IMG/VR virus record: IMGVR_UViG_3300044613_002957
Location: 1-36,069 of that record
Direction: 5' to 3' (one strand)
Length of the DNA: 36,069 nucleotides
DNA from: a virus
The translations under genes and the position numbers were made by a program. Of the stretch, positions 13,701 through 19,855 are shown in pieces. The notes under the pieces were generated by a model. The model searched no databases. It saw only the letters and a program-made list of their open reading frames with translations, and had not been told where the DNA came from. Within the stretch, counting starts at the first letter, position 1. Every line of letters starts with the position of its first letter.

Positions 13701-13702
13701 GG

Positions 13703-13972
13703 TCAGGAAATCAAAACGCCTCTGCGGGGCATTTCGTGAATTGCCCTCTCTGTAAAATTCTCCCTCAGGTAGCGGGTCACATTCGCCATCACCCTCTGAG
13801 CGTCAGCCTTGCCGCCGATGACCTTAAAGATGACCAGATGCCCGCCACAAATAGCCCAGGCGCAGCGCGTCAGCTTCAACCCGGAGCGCAGGTATTTGGA
13901 CGCCGCACCGATGCGCGACTGGATGCGCCACTCGTTGTGTGCGACCGGCCAGGCGCAGAGGAGAGGCGCCAT
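13703..13972 (-). CDS. Hypothetical protein, 89 residues
   Basis: Start ATG 13972 is 2 nt after the previous stop and has CGGAGG upstream; a longer frame would overlap that gene. It contains several cysteine/tryptophan pairs (LLCAWPVAHNEW, RCAWAICGGHLVIFKVIGG). The beta-rich core followed by a basic helix (RVMANVTRYLRENF) suggests a small mixed alpha/beta domain. No family recognised. Confidence 0.65.
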   Translation of the reverse strand: MAPLLCAWPVAHNEWRIQSRIGAASKYLRSGLKLTRCAWAICGGHLVIFKVIGGKADAQRVMANVTRYLRENFTERAIHEMPRRGVLIS

Positions 13973-13974
13973 CT

Positions 13975-14154
13975 TCAAGCCGCCAACCTCCGCTGCAGGA
14001 TGTGCTTGGCCCACCAGTCGATTCCCTTGGTCAGGTGGTAGCGGCCGCAATACTTACACTCGTAGACGGTCATCATCGGCTGACAACGACGCGCCTCTGC
14101 CGCGGTGTGAAACCGCCGCTTACGTCCGCACGCTCGCCACTGCTTGAAGGTCAT
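13975..14154 (-). CDS. Small zinc-ribbon protein
   Basis: 59 residues. ATG 14154 overlaps the upstream TGA; a GTG one codon earlier is possible. It begins with a basic motif (TFKQWRACGRKRRF), followed by YECKYCGRYHLT, giving Cys-x2-Cys with nearby His as one zinc-ligand pair. The pattern KRxF...A...C...YxCxxCGxYH is common among very small phage zinc proteins and among host 'YxCxxCgxwHl' domains. Probably nucleic-acid binding. Confidence 0.7.
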   Translation of the reverse strand: MTFKQWRACGRKRRFHTAAEARRCQPMMTVYECKYCGRYHLTKGIDWWAKHILQRRLAA

Positions 14155-14321
14155 CACCTCGAGCGCTTCCTCCAGATGCGTTCAGCGACAGCCAACATGG
14201 CAGCCGCCGGCAAACACGGCCGCTCGCCGTGATACACCTTGGCGCCAGTTTTCTCGTTGTCCCGGGCGGCGAGCCATTGGGTGACGAGGTCAATGTCGGA
14301 TTTGCTGTAGGTAAGGATCAT
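14154..14321 (-). CDS. Small hypothetical protein, 55 residues
   Basis: From ATG 14321 to TGA 14154, the stop overlapping the next ATG. Sequence MILTYSKSDIDLVTQWLAAR begins with two helices, then KVYHGERPCLPAAAMLAVAE and a basic end RIWRKRSR. ATG lies only 4 nt after the T tract of the terminator at 14326-14365, with no room for a ribosome site, so translation here would need read-through transcripts or leaderless initiation. Confidence 0.6.
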   Translation of the reverse strand: MILTYSKSDIDLVTQWLAARDNEKTGAKVYHGERPCLPAAAMLAVAERIWRKRSR

Positions 14322-14325
14322 CTGC

Positions 14326-14365
14326 AAAAAAGTGTTGCGGGGCGGTTCATTGAGCCGCCCCGCAA
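14326..14365 (-). terminator. Intrinsic terminator after the ParB-like gene
   Basis: On the minus strand TTGCGGGGCGG pairs perfectly with CCGCCCCGCAA (11 bp, 9-nt loop), followed by CACTTTTTTG. It begins 5 bp after the stop of the ParB-like gene. Downstream replication genes would be transcribed only by read-through, antitermination or another promoter. Confidence 0.85.
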
Positions 14366-14369
14366 TTAA

Positions 14370-15170
14370 CTATTGAGCAATGGGGAATTGCTCGGGCGTC
14401 TTACCCTCGGTGCGGTAGATCAGTTGCCGCAGCATTTTGCCGGTGCGCCGGGCGTTCCACGTCTTGATAAACAGCGCCATGATGTATTCCTGCTTCAACT
14501 TGGCCTTGCTGATCGCGTTATTCATCAACCTCTCCCGCAGCATGTAGACACCGTCGTCAGGCGACAGATTGTGGCCGCCAATGATGTCGGCCATAAATTG
14601 ATCCGCCTGATCAGCGTCAATTTGGCTGAACAAATAATGGCATGCGGCCACAACAGAGCCTGGCGCAAGGCGCGTCCGGTTTTTTGAGCCATGAACCGAC
14701 TCGCGCACGCGGGGATATTTATTAAGCGCTTGCTCCACTTCAATGTTGGTGAACGAGATCTTGCTCAAAATGCGACCGGTCATGTATCGCTCCACCAACG
14801 CCAATGTGGCGGCCAGTAGGGCCGTATTGATTTCGCCGCGCACAGACAGCGTGTCGGACGCCGTGCGCTTTTTGCCAACATCTTTGGTGTCGAAAACATC
14901 TGAATCGACGCCGCTGACGACTAGCGTCTCAAAACTGCATCCGCTTTCTACGCAAGCGGCCAGCCGGTGCTGTCCGTCGATGAGGCGCGATCCGTTAAGG
15001 CAAATCGTGTCTCCGTTTACTTTCCACCGGCCGAGCTTCATTTCACGCGAAAGGTGTTCGACGTGTGACTTGCGCAGCGGGCGGTTGTGGGTATTGAGGT
15101 CTAGCATGCGCCGAGCGACCTCGGGCGTGATGACCTGTTGTTTAACAGTTATTGGGTGTGTTGTTGTCAT
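14370..15170 (-). CDS. ParB/sulfiredoxin-fold protein with DGQHRL motif
   Basis: 266 residues from ATG 15170; a longer start at 15224 would add a Lys/His-rich leader. RLIDGQHRLAAC at about 62-73 is the ParB/Srx-fold signature, preceded by VARRMLDLNTHNRPL and SREMKLGRWKVNGD. Such phage ParB-like proteins have been linked to nuclease or regulatory functions, but the full CTP-binding ParB architecture is not visible, and the C-terminal half (about 110-266) is helical and unrecognised. It ends at a strong terminator. The start is preceded by AACACACC, not by a Shine-Dalgarno site. Confidence 0.75.
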   Translation of the reverse strand: MTTTHPITVKQQVITPEVARRMLDLNTHNRPLRKSHVEHLSREMKLGRWKVNGDTICLNGSRLIDGQHRLAACVESGCSFETLVVSGVDSDVFDTKDVGKKRTASDTLSVRGEINTALLAATLALVERYMTGRILSKISFTNIEVEQALNKYPRVRESVHGSKNRTRLAPGSVVAACHYLFSQIDADQADQFMADIIGGHNLSPDDGVYMLRERLMNNAISKAKLKQEYIMALFIKTWNARRTGKMLRQLIYRTEGKTPEQFPIAQ

Positions 15171-15226
15171 GGTGTGTTGTTGTTTGTGTTTGTGGTTACG
15201 AAAAAATTTCAAAAGTTTGATCATGG

Positions 15227-15445
15227 CTACCAAGCGCTCCAGTGATGCCCGCAGACTCGATCCGCCTCGTAGTCCAAGCGTTTCTCCGCTTCCCACTCGG
15301 CGTCTTCCTCCGGTGTGCGATGCGCGTAGGGATCGTGCGGCACGCCGTAAGCCTTGCCGCAGTCATCCGCGTCACGCTCCTCGATGTCCGCCTCGCGGCC
15401 CTCATCGCAGCAACGGTCGTCCGGGTCTCCGAGTTCGTAGCTCAT
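15227..15445 (-). CDS. Small very acidic protein
   Basis: 72 residues from ATG 15445 (ATGA overlap). Almost a third of residues are Asp/Glu (DPDDRCCDEGREADIEER, EEDAEWEAEKRLDYEAD), with a C-terminal CGHHWSAW. Extremely acidic small phage proteins often mimic DNA and inhibit nucleases or DNA-binding host proteins; that is only a compositional suggestion here. Neighbours are other small early genes. Confidence 0.65.
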   Translation of the reverse strand: MSYELGDPDDRCCDEGREADIEERDADDCGKAYGVPHDPYAHRTPEEDAEWEAEKRLDYEADRVCGHHWSAW

Positions 15446-15783
15446 TGCTCACCTCCGAGTTGATAACTGCGCTTGTCCCAGTCTTTCTTTGTCTTGCAAT
15501 ACGCCCACAGCGCCTGGTGCATCTCGCCGTTGGCCGCATCGATGGCTTTCTTGTTGGTTAGCGTGGCGATGTCGGGGAAGGAGCCGGCGAGGAGTTCGCA
15601 CAGGCGGCGCGCCTCGTTGCGCTCTTTGATGAGCTTGAGCATCGGCGATTCAAGCTGCGGCAGCGAAGCGGCCAGCGCCTCAACCACCGGAATGACGGCG
15701 TCCGCGGGTCCGAGGCATTCGGGATCTCCGCATTCGCACAGCGCTTCCGGGTGATACGGACGGTCGATGTTGAGGTCGATCAT
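15442..15783 (-). CDS. Hypothetical early protein, 113 residues
   Basis: From ATG 15783 to a TGA overlapping the next gene. The N-terminal CECGDPECLGP offers Cys ligands but no complete zinc site. Helices follow: AVIPVVEALAASLPQL, then MLKLIKERNEARRLCELLAG and NKKAIDAANGEMHQALWAYC. Soluble, helical. No family recognised. Third gene of the leftward early operon. Confidence 0.65.
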   Translation of the reverse strand: MIDLNIDRPYHPEALCECGDPECLGPADAVIPVVEALAASLPQLESPMLKLIKERNEARRLCELLAGSFPDIATLTNKKAIDAANGEMHQALWAYCKTKKDWDKRSYQLGGEQ

Positions 15784-15899
15784 CGCGCGCCTCCGATCTT
15801 GTTAATGATTTCCAGTGCAACGAACGTGCCGACCGCGAGAGCAACCACCGTGCAGAACACCGGATCGGTGAGATAGCTGAGAACTTCGAGCGCGCTCAT
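15780..15899 (-). CDS. Small membrane protein, 39 residues
   Basis: ATG 15899 follows directly on the TAA of the HTH gene (TAAATG), and its TGA overlaps the next ATG. Residues about 11-31 (DPVFCTVVALAVGTFVALEI) form a transmembrane helix, with a short polar end NKIGGAR. Early-expressed single-pass phage peptides often alter host membrane or block superinfection. No homologue recognised. Confidence 0.6.
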   Translation of the reverse strand: MSALEVLSYLTDPVFCTVVALAVGTFVALEIINKIGGAR

Positions 15900-16088
15900 T
15901 TAGTTTCCTCCCGTTGTGTTCGCCGAGATGAACTTGGCGAGTTGCATGGCAGGTATCCGGCGCGTGCGTTGCCCAAAGGCAATGCTCGGCAGCCGGCCGT
16001 CGATGACCCATTTGCGGGCCGTGGCGTAGCTCACGCGCAGGGCCAAAGCCGCATCGCGGATCGTGAGCAGTTGTGGTGTGTTTGTCAT
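15900..16088 (-). CDS. Excisionase/AlpA-like HTH protein
   Basis: 62 residues from ATG 16088. LLTIRDAALALRVSYATARK then WVIDGRLPSIAFGQRTRRIP is the winged/MerR-type HTH_17 pattern found in excisionases and AlpA regulators: a 'TixDAA-lgVs-aTvrkWi-dGrLp...R-iri' block followed by a short C-terminus. First gene of the leftward operon. It may be the excision directionality factor for the integrase at 18516-19616, or an early regulator. Two decamer repeats end 7 nt before its start codon, so it is probably controlled by whatever binds there. Confidence 0.8.
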   Translation of the reverse strand: MTNTPQLLTIRDAALALRVSYATARKWVIDGRLPSIAFGQRTRRIPAMQLAKFISANTTGGN

Positions 16089-16092
16089 AGAA

Positions 16093-16112
16093 AGTGTAGG
16101 CATCTGTAGGCA
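16093..16112. promoter_or_regulatory. Decamer-repeat cluster 2, in the leader of the HTH gene
   Basis: TGTAGGCATC and TGTAGGCACA, with TGT at 16095 and 16105, exactly 10 bp apart. They lie 7-24 bp before ATG 16088 on the minus strand and so cover the ribosome-binding region or early transcript. A bound protein would act as a roadblock or promoter blocker. Confidence 0.6.
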
Positions 16113-16180
16113 CACAAGGCACGACGATGCGCAGGGCGGCAGGCGATCAGTGCGAGGTGGGCTTGCATTGATTTCGCTAA

Positions 16181-16260
16181 AGATGCCTACACATGCCCAC
16201 AGGTGCAAGCATTATTTTTCCGCCATGGGGAATTCACCCCAATTGACAATTGTAGGCAAC
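16181..16260. promoter_or_regulatory. Divergent control region with decamer cluster 3 and TTGACA
   Basis: AGATGCCTAC, ACATGCCCAC and AGGTGCAAGC follow at 10-bp steps from 16181 to 16210. Further on, TGGGG-AATTCA-CCCCA (16226-16241) is an inverted repeat, CAATTG occurs twice around TTGACA (16243-16248), and a single TTGTAGGCAA copy follows. TTGACA is a good -35 box for the plus-strand gene at 16281, although I see no convincing -10 at 17 bp. This is the likely lysis-lysogeny switch region. Confidence 0.6.
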
Positions 16261-16280
16261 CGTTGGAGTCTGTTTGCGCT

Positions 16281-16541
16281 ATGAACACCACACCCACAGC
16301 AAAACGACTTGTCGGCTCACGCAGGTCGGTCTTTGCCAACATCAGCGACCAGGCACACGCTCGGCTGCAGCGGAGGGCGCCGGCGGCGCATCTCACCGCG
16401 GCCAAATACACCGGCGTGGCCCTCGAGTTCTACATGGAGCTGGAGGAAGCCTTCGGTGGCCCCATGACCGAGCAGTTCCGGTCGATGATCCTGCGCAACG
16501 TAGGCGGGATGGCCGCCAAGCTGGAAAAAGCCCTCAAGTAA
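16281..16541 (+). CDS. Ribbon-helix-helix-like putative repressor
   Basis: 86 residues from ATG 16281. RRSVFANISDQAHARLQRRA reads as a beta strand plus first helix, and LTAAKYTGVALEFYMELEEA as the second helix of a ribbon-helix-helix fold of the Arc/CopG kind; a basic N-terminal arm (TPTAKRLVGSRR) precedes it. RHH dimers bind short repeats side by side in helical register, which is what the decamer clusters at 16181-16260 and 16571-16650 around this gene provide. It is first in the plus-strand cassette, opposite the HTH gene, the place where a lysogeny repressor is expected. The assignment is inference from pattern, not homology. Confidence 0.55.
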   Translation: MNTTPTAKRLVGSRRSVFANISDQAHARLQRRAPAAHLTAAKYTGVALEFYMELEEAFGGPMTEQFRSMILRNVGGMAAKLEKALK

Positions 16542-16570
16542 CCCGCTGATTTACAGAGGGAAGTAACTAT

Positions 16571-16650
16571 TTTGCAAAATATTGCAAATATTGCTTGCAG
16601 ATGCCTACAGATGCTATATGGTGCTTACAGATGCCAACAGCATCTACACA
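16571..16650. promoter_or_regulatory. Decamer-repeat cluster 5, before the second plus-strand gene
   Basis: From 16591, units TTGCTTGCAG, ATGCCTACAG, ATGCTATATG, GTGCTTACAG, ATGCCAACAG follow in strict 10-bp register, with TGC at 16592, 16602, 16612, 16622 and 16632. Two upstream copies (TTTGCAAAAT, ATTGCAAATA) carry TGC one base out of phase. A possible promoter overlaps the array: TTGCTT (16591-16596), 18 nt, TATATG (16615-16620). Occupied repeats would silence it. Confidence 0.65.
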
Positions 16651-16654
16651 CCAC

Positions 16655-16843
16655 ATGAAATACACCACACGTCGCAACAAAGTCCGCAGCAGCATCGCGG
16701 TCTTCAACTACACCGGCAGTGACTACGTCATTGTCCGCGGCATCGGCGGCACCGAGATCCTCGGTCGCTACAAAACACTGCGCGAGGCGTCCGAAGCGTG
16801 CAGCAAATACAATCAGCAGTTGGCTAAGGAGCTTGGGGTTTAA
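16655..16843 (+). CDS. Small hypothetical protein, 62 residues
   Basis: ATG 16655 follows the motif CACACCAC instead of a Shine-Dalgarno site. MKYTTRRNKVRSSIAVFNYT is a basic strand pair, continuing DYVIVRGIGGTEILGRYKTL and then a helix (REASEACSKYNQQLAKELG). The beta-rich start with a C-terminal helix resembles small dimeric alpha/beta modules, but no family is recognised. Directly downstream of decamer cluster 5, so the best candidate for tight control by it. Confidence 0.65.
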   Translation: MKYTTRRNKVRSSIAVFNYTGSDYVIVRGIGGTEILGRYKTLREASEACSKYNQQLAKELGV

Positions 16844-16844
16844 C

Positions 16845-17042
16845 ATGAACGCGCAACACACCACACATGAGCAAGCGCTCCAAATAATCATTAGCGCGGT
16901 CCGTGAAAACAACCTCGCCGGCAGGTATTCGTTTGACGGTTTAGACAGTTCTGAAATTGGCGCCTACAACCGCTATCTGATGTTCGGCAAAAACGACGAG
17001 GCTTTTCCCGATCCCGAAACCTGGTCGAGCATCGTTGACTAG
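16845..17042 (+). CDS. Small hypothetical protein, 65 residues
   Basis: ATG 16845 begins 1 nt after the preceding stop. Residues include HTTHEQALQIIISAVREN (helix) and SSEIGAYNRYLMFGKNDEAF. Inside its 5' end a second ATG (16867) follows CACACCACAC and opens a six-codon frame MSKRSK in another frame; this may be chance or a short regulatory peptide. Acidic, soluble; function unknown. Confidence 0.6.
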   Translation: MNAQHTTHEQALQIIISAVRENNLAGRYSFDGLDSSEIGAYNRYLMFGKNDEAFPDPETWSSIVD

Positions 17043-17086
17043 TCACAACCAGCCCGCTGTTCGATCCGGCGGGCCAGCACACCACA

Positions 17087-17338
17087 ATGAAAATCCAAAA
17101 CGCCATCAACAAGCTGCAAAAAAACGGGTTTGCCGTTGCAACACAAGACGACCGTTTCTTCACCGCGTCGAAGCAGGGACTTCGGCGCGTCGTCGAGTTC
17201 AGCCGTAACGGCCGCAGCGACGAAGCAACGTGCATCGGCACCCGCCCGATTAACGACCACAGCGATCCTCTCGCCGACTACTGCGCAACATTTTTTTGCG
17301 ACAGTCTCGCCAAAGCAATTCGTTCAGCCGCCAACTAA
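17087..17338 (+). CDS. Small hypothetical protein, 83 residues
   Basis: From ATG 17087, again preceded by CACACCACA. A helix (KIQNAINKLQKNGFAVATQD) is followed by beta text (RFFTASKQGLRRVVEFSRNG), then a patch with Cys (ATCIGTRP) and a final helix (SLAKAIRSAAN). The alpha-beta arrangement suggests a compact domain of unknown role. A small hairpin (GCCCGC...GCGGGC, 17052-17073) lies in the gap upstream and could tune expression. Confidence 0.65.
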   Translation: MKIQNAINKLQKNGFAVATQDDRFFTASKQGLRRVVEFSRNGRSDEATCIGTRPINDHSDPLADYCATFFCDSLAKAIRSAAN

Positions 17339-17339
17339 C

Positions 17340-17516
17340 ATGAACATCCACGCCATCGCCCAGTCCGCCGCCACATTCAACGCGGACCACGACTACGATG
17401 TCGGCGCCGCGCTCAAGCTCACCGAGCTGATCATCACGCACGCCCACATGGTGCAGCTTGCGCGCAAAGAAGCCGCCGACCCGCAGCTTTCGCTACCCTT
17501 GGAGGTCGCCCAGTGA
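17340..17516 (+). CDS. Small helical protein, 58 residues
   Basis: ATG 17340 directly follows the preceding TAA by 1 nt, and its TGA overlaps the GTG start of the lipoprotein gene. MNIHAIAQSAATFNADHDYD is followed by a helix (VGAALKLTELIITHAHMVQL) and an acidic end. All-helical, soluble; no family recognised. Confidence 0.6.
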   Translation: MNIHAIAQSAATFNADHDYDVGAALKLTELIITHAHMVQLARKEAADPQLSLPLEVAQ

Positions 17517-17890
17517 GACCGCTCGCCATCCTCGCCGTGCTCCTCACCGGCTGCGCCACCGATCCGGTGCCCGACCGCTACCGCACCGCCGAGCCGGTCG
17601 TCACCGTGCAGGTCGCCACGCTGCCACCCGGCGCGCTCGTCTACCTCAACGCCGAATACATCGGCACCTCGCCAGTCACCGTCAAGCTGGTCGCCGATCA
17701 GTTCGGCAAATGGAAGCAGGACAGCATCATCCGCGCCGTAGTGCCACACGACTCGGTTGCATTCGAGGAGATGGTGTATCCGAGCGGCTACCGAGTTCCG
17801 TCCCGCGTCCTGCTGCGCGTCCCTGGGTACACGCATTGGTACAGCGCCACCCAGCCCAAGCCACCGCAACCGCTTGCCGTTAACCCTTGA
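17513..17890 (+). CDS. PEGA-domain outer lipoprotein
   Basis: 125 residues. GTG 17513 overlaps the preceding TGA. MRPLAILAVLLTGCATDP is a classical lipoprotein signal with lipobox LLTGC (Cys14). Residues about 35-60 (VATLPPGALVYLNAEYIGTS then PVTVKL) match the PEGA repeat consensus ('PxGAxVyVnGxyiGtTP'), a surface and cell-wall-associated beta module. The C-terminal part adds RVPSRVLLRVPGYTHWY. A lipoprotein expressed from the plus-strand cassette of a temperate phage is a good candidate for lysogenic conversion or superinfection exclusion at the cell envelope, which is inference from position. Confidence 0.8.
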   Translation: MRPLAILAVLLTGCATDPVPDRYRTAEPVVTVQVATLPPGALVYLNAEYIGTSPVTVKLVADQFGKWKQDSIIRAVVPHDSVAFEEMVYPSGYRVPSRVLLRVPGYTHWYSATQPKPPQPLAVNP

Positions 17891-17923
17891 AACTTTCACC
17901 CAACCCAAACACAAACACACCAC

Positions 17924-18304
17924 ATGAAATCCAAAACAGCACAGCAGCGCTTTGATGACATCGAAGCCATCATCGCCAAGATTACGCCACAGCGCACCGC
18001 CTTAATCGCGCTTTCTAAACAACTCGCAGCAGCGTCCAACCTGACGCACGAAAAAGTCCTCAACGCAGTCTTCAGCCGCAACTTCACGGCCAGCCACATG
18101 AAGGACTGGTGGGGTGAGCGCCGCGAGGGCATCTTGCGCCGCTTCCAAGAAGAAGACGCCTACAACGCCGTAGCCGCCAAGCTGACCGCAGAGGAGCGCA
18201 AGCTACTTGGAATCCGCGAGCCAGTCAGTCGCCGGCCCAAGAAGAAACCGGCCAAGAAAGCAGGGACCGACTATTCGCATCAATACCGCTTCACCCAGCA
18301 ATGA
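17924..18304 (+). CDS. Hypothetical protein with basic C-terminus
   Basis: 126 residues from ATG 17924, preceded by CACACCAC. N-terminal helices (RFDDIEAIIAKITPQRTALI, ALSKQLAAASNLTHEKVLNA) lead to SHMKDWWGERREGILRRFQE, then VSRRPKKKPAKKAG, a Lys-rich tail, ending YSHQYRFTQQ. DNA or RNA binding is likely given the basic stretch, but no known fold is recognised. Its stop overlaps the next start (ATGA). Confidence 0.65.
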   Translation: MKSKTAQQRFDDIEAIIAKITPQRTALIALSKQLAAASNLTHEKVLNAVFSRNFTASHMKDWWGERREGILRRFQEEDAYNAVAAKLTAEERKLLGIREPVSRRPKKKPAKKAGTDYSHQYRFTQQ

Positions 18305-18525
18305 CCCGCCACGACTACTTCGCCACCGGCACCTTCCCATGGTCTGGCCTACGCCTCGCCGGCCGCCGCTTCGACAGCCCCGAGCTGTTCGCCATGATGC
18401 GCCGGCAGTGCCTTAGCGACAACTGCGTGCGGCATGCCTGCGCCGACCTCGACGTGCTGCCATTCGCCGAGGAAGTTGCGGGGATTGAGCAGCACATTCT
18501 CCGCAGGGAAGCGGCTTACTGCTGA
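18301..18525 (+). CDS. Last plus-strand gene, hypothetical, 74 residues
   Basis: ATG 18301 overlaps the preceding TGA. Contains DYFATGTFPWSGLRLAGRRF and two cysteines in the middle (LSDNCVRHACADLDVLP), ending IEQHILRREAAYC. Its 3' end overlaps the 3' end of the integrase gene on the other strand by 10 bp, a convergent arrangement with no terminator between them. Function unknown. Confidence 0.6.
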   Translation: MTRHDYFATGTFPWSGLRLAGRRFDSPELFAMMRRQCLSDNCVRHACADLDVLPFAEEVAGIEQHILRREAAYC

Positions 18526-19616
18526 TCCCAAACGGACGCCACGTCCACCTCGCGGTCGTATACGGCGTACCAAGTCGAGGTCGTGGTCGGCGAGCTGTGC
18601 CCCAGCATGTGCTGCGCCACGCTGATCTTGCCGGTCGCGTTGAGGATATCCGACCCAGCCTGCCGCCGCAGCTCGTAGGCGGCCGTTCGACGATCCGGCA
18701 GGAACTCGCGGACGAACGCATTGTAGATCCGCTCCATGAAATACTTCCGGCGCCCGGGCGTCTTGCCCTCCACTATGTAATCGTCCGCGGCAAGCAGCTC
18801 TGCGGCCATCCACTCTGGGATCGACATCGCGCGGCCCCGCTTACTGCCGGTCTTGAGCGTCACGCCGTCGCGCTCGATGACCACCATGACAAACTTGCCG
18901 TTGCGTTCTTCAATCCACTCCCGCCGGCAGAGCCAGCATTCCTTGGGTGTCATGCCGAGATAGCGGGTCAGTAGGAACGCCCGCCGGATCGATGGGGAAC
19001 GCTGCTTGCTGGCATTATCCATGTTGCTAAGTATCGCCGGCGAGATCCGCTCAAAGGTGGGTGAGGGCGCCCGCATGCCCTTGGTCGTCTTGGCAAACTT
19101 CTCCAGCGACTCCGGTAACGGAAAGCCCTCCCAGTCCAGCGCATGACAAAACACGGCGCGCGACGACACTAACACACCGCGCAGCGTGTAGACGCTGCCC
19201 TTCCATTCCGCGAGATACTTGGCCACCAGCGCCGGCGTCAGCACACTCAGCGGCTTGGCGCGCACCTGCTCGTTGGTCCCGCCCAGCGTGGCCCGCAGTA
19301 ACCGCAACAGACGATTGACATTGCTCTGTCTGCTGTCGATCTTGCTCACCTTCAAATAATGGTCAATCGCCTCACCAATCGACTTGGACGTGGCCCGCTG
19401 CGAGTGCGCTTGCAGCGCCGCCAGACCCTCGCGTCCGGCATCGACCAAGATGCCCTTGGCCTTCTCCTTGGCCATAACGAGGTCGCGCAGGCCGGTGGAA
19501 ATGCGAAGTCGCTTCTTGGTGTGCGGGTGCCGGAATTCAAACTGCCAGCGCGGCGAGTCGTTGGTTTGGTAGAGCTTGCCGGTCAGACCGGCCGCCGTGA
19601 TCTTGTGCGTGTCCAT
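18516..19616 (-). CDS. int: Tyrosine integrase with Arg I replaced by Thr
   Basis: 366 residues from ATG 19616; a TTG at 19664 extends the frame but overlaps arm repeats of attP. An arm-binding-like N-terminus (about 12-60: LYQTNDSPRWQFEFRHPHTK) and core-binding domain (about 75-170) precede the catalytic domain. There LRRQAGSD supplies Arg II (R317), HMLGHSS the His (H340) and TWYAVY the tyrosine (Y350 or Y353), with Lys candidates at 256/259. The first box reads YLGMTPKEC, where GxR is expected, so Arg I appears to be Thr223. It should recombine attP beside it with a tRNA-Phe gene, if active. Confidence 0.9.
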   Translation of the reverse strand: MDTHKITAAGLTGKLYQTNDSPRWQFEFRHPHTKKRLRISTGLRDLVMAKEKAKGILVDAGREGLAALQAHSQRATSKSIGEAIDHYLKVSKIDSRQSNVNRLLRLLRATLGGTNEQVRAKPLSVLTPALVAKYLAEWKGSVYTLRGVLVSSRAVFCHALDWEGFPLPESLEKFAKTTKGMRAPSPTFERISPAILSNMDNASKQRSPSIRRAFLLTRYLGMTPKECWLCRREWIEERNGKFVMVVIERDGVTLKTGSKRGRAMSIPEWMAAELLAADDYIVEGKTPGRRKYFMERIYNAFVREFLPDRRTAAYELRRQAGSDILNATGKISVAQHMLGHSSPTTTSTWYAVYDREVDVASVWDQQ

Positions 19617-19667
19617 GGAGCCACCAATAGCACGGCCATCAAACCCTGCCAAGGTGTCTGGCAAAAG

Positions 19668-19690
19668 TTGGCGCAGAGTCTGACAAAAAA
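19668..19690 (+). repeat. Arm-type repeat, left copy
   Basis: Imperfect 23-bp direct repeat with the copy at 19833-19855 (three mismatches). Its core is GAGTCTGACAAAAAA. Both copies have the same orientation and flank the tRNA-derived core. Confidence 0.7.
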
Positions 19691-19764
19691 TGCGTCAAAC
19701 CAGGTGCAATCAAATAGCACCAAATCACAAACTTTGCTCTGTTCATCAGAGAAAACAGGGATTC

Positions 19765-19803
19765 GGCTAGGTAGCTCAGTTGGCAGAGCAGAGGACTGAA
19801 AAT
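19765..19803 (+). other. 5' half of a tRNA-Phe gene (att core)
   Basis: GGCTAGG (acceptor strand), TA, GCTC-AGTTGGCA-GAGC (D arm), A, GAGGA and CTGAAAA (anticodon stem and loop, anticodon GAA), then T. Identity to tRNA-Phe stops at the 3' side of the anticodon loop: the following bases neither complete the anticodon stem nor pair with the acceptor. It is therefore a fragment acting as integration core. Crossover in the anticodon loop would rebuild the gene from the phage-borne 5' half and the host 3' half. Confidence 0.85.
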
Positions 19804-19832
19804 GCCCCGCCTTACTGCGTCCGATTGCCACT

Positions 19833-19855
19833 CTGGCGCATAGTCTGGCAAAAAA
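19833..19855 (+). repeat. Arm-type repeat, right copy
   Basis: Right-hand copy of the 23-bp repeat (TAGTCTGGCAAAAAA at its end). It overlaps the T tract of the late-operon terminator, so the same DNA serves integrase binding and, on the other strand, termination. Confidence 0.7.

Noticed and set aside
19765-19840. A complete functional tRNA gene
   Set aside because: The acceptor strand GGCTAGG has no CCTAGCC partner and the anticodon stem is not completed. A T-loop-like GTCCGATT follows but its flanks do not pair.
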